Below, in pieces: positions 8,629 through 14,795 of a DNA stretch of 17,273 nucleotides (its first letter is position 1; each line of letters starts with the position of its first letter). Made by a program: the position numbers and the translations under genes. Below the pieces are notes generated by a model. It was not told where the DNA came from, did no database searches, and saw nothing but the letters and a program-made list of their open reading frames with translations. Source of the stretch: JAMOBE01 sp039908285 (GTDB lineage: Bacteria; Pseudomonadota; Alphaproteobacteria; Rhodospirillales; Rhodospirillaceae); the NCBI GenBank assembly GCA_039908285.1, contig JAMOBE010000076.1, positions 1 to 17,273 on the forward strand, in the 5' to 3' direction.

Positions 8629-9894
8629 TTACAAGTCGAGTGCCACCTGGCCATCGGGAATGGAGATGCAGGTCAGGCACGTTCCCTCTTCGGGATTATA
8701 GGCCGGCTGATAAAGGTAGCGGACCTTTCCACTCTTGATGACGGTCGCGCATTTTCCGCAGCGCCCGGACCGGCAGTTGGACTCGACGGCCACCTCCTGA
8801 CTCTCCGCCAGATCAAGCAGCATGCCGTCGGCCCGTCGCCAGACGGCGGTCCGACCGGATCGACGGAACTCCACCTCCGCGCTTGCACTCTCCGTCACGT
8901 CGGGTTCGTCCATTCCGATTGATGGAGGCATTCCGAAGGAATCCCAATGGATATCGCGGCTTGGAACCCCCCACCGCCGGAGTCCGTTACACACGGAAGC
9001 GGTCATCGGCGGGGGGGCGCAAACGTAAAAAGTGTAGTTACTGGACGGCAGCGCCCTTCTCAGTAGGTCAGCGTCGAGAATCGCCTTCGTATCGTAGTCC
9101 CTTCCTTCCTCGCTGCCGGCATCAGGATGGCTGTAGCAGACGACCAGACGCACGTTGGCATGACGTCGACGAAGCGCGTCCAACTCGTCGCGCATGATAT
9201 GGTGCGCGCGGTCGCGAACCCCGTAGAACAGCCAGATGACCCGATCGTTGCCGGTGGACCCGCACATGGCATGAAGCATGGCCATGATGGGCGCCACCCC
9301 CATGTCCTGGGCAACCAGGACCGTGGCGCGCTGGGATTTCGTATCCGCGAAGAAACGCCCCGCCGGGCATGTCAGATCCAGGGAATCTCCCACGTTGTAG
9401 AGATCGACCAGAAAGCTTGAGAGGCGTTCGGTCCGGGCGGCGGGGTGATCGGACACGGCCCGGGGTTTTTTGATGGTGATGCGGTAGTAGTCGGCTCCCG
9501 GACGCCCGTCCGACAGGGAGAAGGTACACGCCTGCGGCGTCGCCTCTCCAGGTGGCAGGACTCCAACCGAAACGTGCTGGCCGGGCAGGAACGGCGCCAG
9601 GGGCTTGCGATCGAGCGGCCTGAGATAGTAGGACCAGACGCGCTCGGCTTCCTCGACTTTTCGGTCGATGGTGAATTTGCGCCAGCCGCTCCAGGAGCCC
9701 TCCGGATCGCCGCGGTCCACCTGGGCCGGCTGGGTGACCTGGGGCAGTCGGGACTCCAGACGTCGCAGCGTCAGCGTCACCACGCGGCGGCGCATCGCCA
9801 CTCGCCCAACCATCGTCGCCAGCCCGACCGCCGTCTGGGCGGCAACACCGGCCACGATGACATAACCGAGTACGGCAAGGGGTTCAAGACTCAT
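8629..9894 (-). CDS. Membrane-anchored FAD / NAD(P) / [2Fe-2S] oxidoreductase
   Basis: The product is 421 residues. ATG 9894 overlaps the stop of the decaheme gene (ATGA), with GGAGG 7 bases before it. An N-terminal helix (about 6-29) followed by RRR at 35-37 anchors the protein with its body in the cytoplasm. Next come a ferredoxin-reductase FAD barrel (FLPGQHVSVG; CTFSLSD at 123-129), an NAD(P) fold (VLVAQDMGVAPIMAML, then YVCAPPPM) and a C-terminal plant-type ferredoxin with CRSGRCGKC and a distant final cysteine in EEGTCLTC. It should pass electrons between NAD(P)H and a one-electron partner, here probably the membrane cytochrome b or decaheme protein (inference). The usual RxYS motif that holds FAD reads CTFS, lacking the arginine. 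The direction of electron flow cannot be told. Confidence 0.85.
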   Translation of the reverse strand: MSLEPLAVLGYVIVAGVAAQTAVGLATMVGRVAMRRRVVTLTLRRLESRLPQVTQPAQVDRGDPEGSWSGWRKFTIDRKVEEAERVWSYYLRPLDRKPLAPFLPGQHVSVGVLPPGEATPQACTFSLSDGRPGADYYRITIKKPRAVSDHPAARTERLSSFLVDLYNVGDSLDLTCPAGRFFADTKSQRATVLVAQDMGVAPIMAMLHAMCGSTGNDRVIWLFYGVRDRAHHIMRDELDALRRRHANVRLVVCYSHPDAGSEEGRDYDTKAILDADLLRRALPSSNYTFYVCAPPPMTASVCNGLRRWGVPSRDIHWDSFGMPPSIGMDEPDVTESASAEVEFRRSGRTAVWRRADGMLLDLAESQEVAVESNCRSGRCGKCATVIKSGKVRYLYQPAYNPEEGTCLTCISIPDGQVALDL

Positions 9895-11924
9895 GGCCGG
9901 GCCTCCGCCGTCGCTCCGTGATAGCGATGGCACAGAACGCAGCCGTCCTGATCGCGGCTGTCCTTGTGGCAGGCATGACATATCTTCCGGCCTACCGGCA
10001 AGAACTCTTGCTCACACGCTCCTATGCAGTTCTCACTCACCGGAGTCCCCCACGGATGGCACATCAGGCAGTCGTGATCGCCGACCCTTGAAAGGTGGGT
10101 GGGATGGCTGAACGCCGTAAATTGTGGAGTACGGAGAACCGTGCCTGTCGGGGCGACGTCGGCCAGGGCGGTGACATGGCATTTCGGGCACTTGCTCATG
10201 GAATCGCTGGTCGCCATCTGCTTGACGACACTGGTCCATTGATCGGACGCGGGCGCGTCCTTCACATGGGACGATGCATCAAGCCAGCCACGCATGAAGG
10301 CGTCCCGGTGCGCCAGCGGGCGATAGGCGAGCACGAATCCGAGTCGAAGCCATCCCCCCTGTGCCAACCAGTTCTCGGAGACCAGCCGCTTGCGAGGCGC
10401 CTGGGGCGAGGGGACGGAGGGGAGGAACTCGCCATCCAGCAGGTCATCGTCACCCGCTGCCGCTGCCGGTACCGGTGCCGGTGCCTGGGGCGCCGGGGCT
10501 TGCGCCTGGGGTGGGGGGAGGGCCACCTCCTCTCCGGCACGGTGACGCTCCAGTTCCAGGTCCAGATCTGGGAAGGCGGCGGTCCGCAGGGCGGCCACCG
10601 CCTCGCGCGGCAACGTGGCGAACATGGCCACTTCGTTCCTGCCGATATCGATGTCAAGGGAACGACGCAATCGCCTGGCCAGAACCGGAGGTCCCTCATC
10701 CACCAGCTCGGCAAGCAAGCCCTTGACGGCCCACGCGACTTGCCGGATCCCCGCAAGCTGCTCGTCGGTCGCGGTCGTCAGGTCGAGAAGGGAAAGAGAC
10801 CTGATGCTCGACAGAGGCTGGCGCAGAGCGGGATCGCCAGCCAGCAGCAACTCCATCATGGGACTGAGCGTCGCCATGGACTCCTCGGGCCAGGACCCGA
10901 TGGCCACTCCCTTGCGCCGCAGGACCTCAAGGTCAAGCCCTGGCACGGTCAGGAAAGGGATGCCCTGGCCAAGGCCGGAAAAATCATTCTGATGACAGGA
11001 GCCACATGACAAATCCGCCGTGCGCAGAGAAAACGTGCTGCTCGCCGCCGAAACGATGTGACAGTCGCCGCAATTCGCCTCCGGATTATATATTTCCCCT
11101 TTCTTTTTTGCACTGTCCTTATAGTGAACCTCAAAGTGCTTTTTATGATTGAACGAATACGAAAATTTTTCTTTTGGACGGGGTCCAAATCCAGCATGGG
11201 CGTCGGCGCCGAGGAACTGCTGCAGGTGACAGGGGCGACAGCGGTCGTTGCCGATCGAGGTGTCCGCGAGGCCATGCTCCTTGTGGCAGACGGCGCAGGC
11301 AATCGTCGTTTTCATGACGTCGGGCGGCGGGGGAAACGAAACGGTATTCCCTGTGTCGTGGACCTTGGCGCGCTTGGCCTGTGGCGAATGGTGGGGGGCC
11401 AGGGGGTAGGCGGTGCCGTGACACGCCTGGCACCTGGCGCTTTCCCTCGCCGGGTCAGCCCCGTCGAGCACATGATCAAGCCAGGCGAAAGGCCCCCCGG
11501 TGGCCGCCGAATGGCAGGCCTTGCACTCCCCGATGTTGGCATGGCTCGTGGTCAACGGGCCGGGAGACAGGTGCCTCACATCGCCACCAAGGAGGATCAC
11601 CAGCAGCCCGATGATCGCCGCCGTCACCCGCCGCCTTGTCAGGAGGCGACTGTGGTGCACGCTGCACGAGGGAACGCAGGGGCCGAACGACCGGGAGCAG
11701 GCTCCATCCGCGTGGGGGCCGTCGTCGCACGGACCACCGAACATCTCCGGCCTCATGCACTCCCAACGATCTCCGACCTTGCTGGGAATGCACTCGTGCG
11801 ATGGAACGCAGTGCCCCCTGGCGTCGGGACCACCCCGGCAGGGCCCCGCGTCGTTGCCGCACCGCCAGCGGATGTTGGGTCGCTCATAGGGTCTGAGACG
11901 GTGATCGAAGCGTAGAAAGCGCAT
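9891..11924 (-). CDS. Decaheme c-type cytochrome with Cys-rich N-terminal domain and one membrane helix
   Basis: The product is 677 residues, starting 2 bases after the cytochrome b stop. Residues 20-87 hold nine cysteines in two repeats of the pattern W-x-C...GPC...GP-x3-G-x-C...C-x-P-S. Then comes RLLTRRR (93-99) and one hydrophobic helix (about 100-113). The arginines before the helix put the N-terminus in the cytoplasm and the rest in the periplasm. Six CXXCH motifs lie between 134 and 311, starting CKACH and ending CGSCH. A heme-free stretch of about 267 residues follows, with a Pro/Ala-rich linker near 468-492. Four more motifs lie from 579 to 666 (CPKCH, CLMCH, CHACH, CVLCH). The heme parts resemble cytochrome c3/NapC-like multiheme proteins; I do not recognise the N-terminal domain. 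It is well placed to carry electrons across the membrane (inference). Zinc binding by the cysteines is the main alternative. Confidence 0.85.
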   Translation of the reverse strand: MRFLRFDHRLRPYERPNIRWRCGNDAGPCRGGPDARGHCVPSHECIPSKVGDRWECMRPEMFGGPCDDGPHADGACSRSFGPCVPSCSVHHSRLLTRRRVTAAIIGLLVILLGGDVRHLSPGPLTTSHANIGECKACHSAATGGPFAWLDHVLDGADPARESARCQACHGTAYPLAPHHSPQAKRAKVHDTGNTVSFPPPPDVMKTTIACAVCHKEHGLADTSIGNDRCRPCHLQQFLGADAHAGFGPRPKEKFSYSFNHKKHFEVHYKDSAKKKGEIYNPEANCGDCHIVSAASSTFSLRTADLSCGSCHQNDFSGLGQGIPFLTVPGLDLEVLRRKGVAIGSWPEESMATLSPMMELLLAGDPALRQPLSSIRSLSLLDLTTATDEQLAGIRQVAWAVKGLLAELVDEGPPVLARRLRRSLDIDIGRNEVAMFATLPREAVAALRTAAFPDLDLELERHRAGEEVALPPPQAQAPAPQAPAPVPAAAAGDDDLLDGEFLPSVPSPQAPRKRLVSENWLAQGGWLRLGFVLAYRPLAHRDAFMRGWLDASSHVKDAPASDQWTSVVKQMATSDSMSKCPKCHVTALADVAPTGTVLRTPQFTAFSHPTHLSRVGDHDCLMCHPWGTPVSENCIGACEQEFLPVGRKICHACHKDSRDQDGCVLCHRYHGATAEARP

Positions 11925-11926
11925 GA

Positions 11927-12814
11927 CTACGGTTCCCCACCAAAAAAGGCCCGGATCAAAAGCCCATGAACTCCCGCCATGATCAACAGGGCACTGGCCA
12001 GAGGAACGTGAATGAACGTCCATCCTTTGATGGCGACATGATGGGCATATTGATAGTCCAGGTTATTCTTTGCCTGCGCCAGACCCTTCAGTTTGTACAG
12101 AGTCGCCTGGCCGCGTTCGTCCAGATAGCGCTCTTCGTGGCGAATCGCATTGCTGAGATGGAGGAACGTGGTGTCCGATCGCAGCAGAAGGGGAACGATC
12201 GCCGGCGGCCGCAGCAGAAAAATTATCAATTTTTCTTTCGCAAACGCGGCCAGGGTGGGGCGGGAGGTCTCGTTTTTGATCAGCTCCTCGGCGAGTACGA
12301 CGAGTCGCTGGCGGAGTTCGGGGATGCGCTCGAACGGAACCCGCTCGGGGCGTCGTCTCTCCTTGGCGCCTTGATTTCCCGGGAGGTGAAACGAATCCTG
12401 TTGGCAGAGGGTGTCGTCGGGACTCTCGCGCATGCGCACGGGGAGGAACTGGGACAAAACCTCGCCCAGGATGCCGCTGACCGCGACCAGCGCAAAGAGA
12501 AGCCACAATATCGATGGGAGCCATCCGCTGAATGACGGGGTTCCTGCGTGCATGACGAAGACGACACAACTGAGCCACCCAACCATCACGTGAGCATGAT
12601 GCCAGAAAGTGGCTCTGGGTAGCGGGAATAGCGCGAGGGTGGTCTTGCCGATGGACGCCGCGGCGAGGAAGGCAACGAGACAGAACAATATCGTGCCGTC
12701 GAGGAGCGCGACTTCGCGCAGCGACGCGTGATAGGCCCACCTGGCGAACTCAATCGCCAGGGCCAGCACGAGGAAGAGCCCCAGCCACCAGCCTTTCCCG
12801 ATGTTTCTCGTCAT
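11927..12814 (-). CDS. Membrane cytochrome b-type subunit, probably diheme
   Basis: The product is 295 residues. ATG 12814 overlaps the preceding stop (ATGA) and follows GGAAGG by 7 bases. Predicted helices lie at about 9-28, 35-55, 70-90, 99-122 and 262-287. Two helices carry histidines exactly 14 residues apart, His75/His89 and His269/His283, the arrangement by which ferric-reductase-like and other b-type cytochromes hold two stacked hemes. Other histidines at 72, 73, 258 and 259 lie at helix ends. A polar segment of about 130 residues (124-255), rich in charged residues, separates helices 4 and 5 and probably faces the cytoplasm. It sits between the ferredoxin-like and decaheme genes, which fits an electron-passing or quinone-linked membrane subunit. 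Family assignment is by pattern only. Confidence 0.72.
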   Translation of the reverse strand: MTRNIGKGWWLGLFLVLALAIEFARWAYHASLREVALLDGTILFCLVAFLAAASIGKTTLALFPLPRATFWHHAHVMVGWLSCVVFVMHAGTPSFSGWLPSILWLLFALVAVSGILGEVLSQFLPVRMRESPDDTLCQQDSFHLPGNQGAKERRRPERVPFERIPELRQRLVVLAEELIKNETSRPTLAAFAKEKLIIFLLRPPAIVPLLLRSDTTFLHLSNAIRHEERYLDERGQATLYKLKGLAQAKNNLDYQYAHHVAIKGWTFIHVPLASALLIMAGVHGLLIRAFFGGEP

Positions 12815-14505
12815 GGATCGGCCTTCCAGCACGCGAGGTTTTCAACCTGGCGGATATCGAGACGAATCATGGCGTCGCGCGGGCAGGCACGCTGGCAGGC
12901 CGGGCCATTGGGTGCATCAAAGCACATGTCGCACTTGGTCGCCTTTCGGATCGGCTGCCGGGTCGCCTCGTCCAGCATAAACTTCCCCGTGCGGTCGCGG
13001 AGTTCCACCATGCGGATGTTGTCGTGAGGGCATGAATGCGCGCAATGGCCGCAGCCGATGCACGATGCCTCGTCAACCACCACCCAGCCGCCCTCGGACA
13101 AGCGATGAATGGCCCCGGTCGGACAGCCGACCAGGCACGTCGGATCGAAACAGTGCATGCATGCCTTGGCCACCAGGAGCCGTCCGTTGTCTATTCCGTC
13201 AGGGAGGAACCGGGGATTGCCATCGTGGTTTCTTGCGCACGCGCGCACGCAGTCATCGCACCCGATGCAGCGTCTGATGTCGATGACCATGGTTGCCGTG
13301 CCGTTGATGGCCCGGCAGTCCACGAAGAAATCGAGCAGATCCTCGGGCAGGGGCCCTTTCTGAACGCACCACAGGACGTTACCAGGGTCCTGGGGCGGCA
13401 TGTTTGGGAACACGTGCTCTTCGAGCAGATACCCGGGAACCCGGAAGATATCGGCGTAGCCCACCGCCAGCAGGCTGTGTTGAAGCCTGGCATCGGTGCC
13501 GTCGTGCCATCTGGAGAACAATTCCCCGAAGCCGAACAGATCGTTCTCGGCCATGAAATGAACGGTCTGGTGGCCGTCGCCATGGCGCTGGGCCACCCGG
13601 GAGAGACCCGCGCGTATGACGATCAGGCTATCGGCATAGTCCCCCTGTCCCGCGATCAGCGTTTCGTGATCGACAAGCTTGCCGCGTTCCGTCTGTTGCC
13701 TGACCCGCTGCGCCCAGTCAAACTGCCCATGGGCCTCGAACTGGGTCTGGGAGGCGATCAGCTCGAGAACGTCCCTGTCCAGGGTGCGGAACAGGGGCGT
13801 CCTGGCCAGATGGAGCATCACGCCATCGACCCACTCCCGCTCATCCACCTGGGTGCGAAAGGCCGGAACGCGGTGCCAGATCTCGCGCAGGCCCGAACGG
13901 CTCAGCTCAACGACGAGACTGTCGGCATCGGCGATGATGGTGGCCGCCCTCGGAGAGTGGGTGAGGGCTGCGATCTCGCCAAACAATCGCCCGGAGGGAA
14001 GGGGCTCGCTGTGGACCGACGCGAAGAAACGATCAACGTCGGCGAGGTAGGCCTGGACTCTGGCGTCTGCTCGTTCCCCGTTCTCCAGGTCGCGAAACCG
14101 GAGGTGCGGGTGCTCGAGGGGGACGTTGGCGGAGTCGCGGATTTCGGGGTAGGAAGGGCTGGGGCGCAGGACCCGGAACAGGGCACGTATCCACGACGGT
14201 TGCGGAACAGGGTGAACCGGGAACAGCGCCTGCTCCGCCTCCCAGCCAACCAGGGCACGGGCGGAGCCTTCGAGAATGCCGAACACCGAGTAGTCGCGAT
14301 CACCGCCACGCGCCAGGACGTCTCCACGCCGGAAGACGCGGATACGGGCCTCTTTTCTGATGATCTGGCGCAGGGCCGCATTGTTCGGAAAGCACGCAGC
14401 ATCCACCAGGTGGAAAGGGGCGAGACCAAGCACTTTGTCGATATCGACGTCACTTACCGCTGCGGATTTCTGGGGACCTTTCTCAACGACGGCATGCTGC
14501 ACCAT
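12811..14505 (-). CDS. Cyclic-nucleotide-binding (two folds) / four-[4Fe-4S] ferredoxin fusion
   Basis: The product is 564 residues with no signal peptide or membrane helix, so cytoplasmic. Two CNMP-type beta-barrel folds precede an iron-sulfur module. Fold 1 starts near 30 and has a good phosphate-binding cassette, FGE...PRAAT (175-189), but about 85 extra residues (87-172) separate its two halves. Fold 2 (about 238-360) keeps FGE (326-328) but lacks the R-A/S-A/T part. From 414 on, sixteen cysteines form four clusters: CIGCDDCVRAC, CMHC..CLVGC, CIGCGHCAHSC and CDMC..CQRAC, like DmsB/HycB electron-transfer subunits. The protein probably feeds or drains electrons at the cytoplasmic side, under control of a nucleotide ligand (inference). 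It is the first gene of the operon, with a candidate promoter 35-65 bases upstream and only a weak ribosome binding site. Confidence 0.88.
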   Translation of the reverse strand: MVQHAVVEKGPQKSAAVSDVDIDKVLGLAPFHLVDAACFPNNAALRQIIRKEARIRVFRRGDVLARGGDRDYSVFGILEGSARALVGWEAEQALFPVHPVPQPSWIRALFRVLRPSPSYPEIRDSANVPLEHPHLRFRDLENGERADARVQAYLADVDRFFASVHSEPLPSGRLFGEIAALTHSPRAATIIADADSLVVELSRSGLREIWHRVPAFRTQVDEREWVDGVMLHLARTPLFRTLDRDVLELIASQTQFEAHGQFDWAQRVRQQTERGKLVDHETLIAGQGDYADSLIVIRAGLSRVAQRHGDGHQTVHFMAENDLFGFGELFSRWHDGTDARLQHSLLAVGYADIFRVPGYLLEEHVFPNMPPQDPGNVLWCVQKGPLPEDLLDFFVDCRAINGTATMVIDIRRCIGCDDCVRACARNHDGNPRFLPDGIDNGRLLVAKACMHCFDPTCLVGCPTGAIHRLSEGGWVVVDEASCIGCGHCAHSCPHDNIRMVELRDRTGKFMLDEATRQPIRKATKCDMCFDAPNGPACQRACPRDAMIRLDIRQVENLACWKADP

Positions 14506-14525
14506 GAAGGCACTCTTTTCAGCCT

Positions 14526-14552
14526 GTTGGCAGTGCCCGTATATAGGCCAAC
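14526..14552. promoter_or_regulatory. Inverted repeat over the operon promoter, possible operator
   Basis: GTTGGC (14526-14531) and GCCAAC (14547-14552) are perfect inverted half-sites. Including flanks, 8 of 9 bases match (CCTGTTGGC / GCCAACAAG). They bracket the predicted -10 box, one half in the spacer and one at the transcript start, as for a repressor site. It is not an FNR (TTGAT-N4-ATCAA) or CRP consensus. Confidence 0.4.
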
Positions 14553-14569
14553 AAGTTGTCAGGCCTCAA
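14540..14569 (-). promoter_or_regulatory. Candidate promoter of the redox operon
   Basis: On the minus strand TTGAGG (14569-14564) and TATATA (14545-14540) are 18 bases apart, predicting a start near 14533 and a leader of about 28 bases. Its layout matches that at 7531-7560. For the divergent plus-strand gene only a weak candidate is seen, TTGAGT 14604-14609 with TGATAT 14628-14633, also 18 apart, which would leave a leader of about 155 bases. Confidence 0.4.
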
Positions 14570-14795
14570 GATCGTACCGCACTCGGTTATCTGGATACAA
14601 GTTTTGAGTTGGATTGTCCGTCGCTCCTGATATGACCGAACCAGGAAGTCTTGCTGAATCACATGCCGAGGCAATCGGCGGTTTGGGCCGACGGCCCCGG
14701 GGTGCGACATGCCTACCCGATATCCAACGGGACAGGGATATGCTAGAAGGCCCGCGGCGGATGGGATTTGAGTTGGGACAACGTGAAGGTCAACG

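Noticed and set aside
11925..12023. N-terminal extension of the decaheme protein by 33 codons
   Set aside because: It would overlap the end of the cytochrome b gene by about 100 bases; ATG 11924 two bases after that stop is the normal arrangement.
6070..14505. Cluster as a nitrite reductase, hydrogenase or Mtr-type outer-membrane system
   Set aside because: No catalytic CXXCK heme, NiFe large subunit, beta-barrel porin or lipoprotein signal is present in the window.
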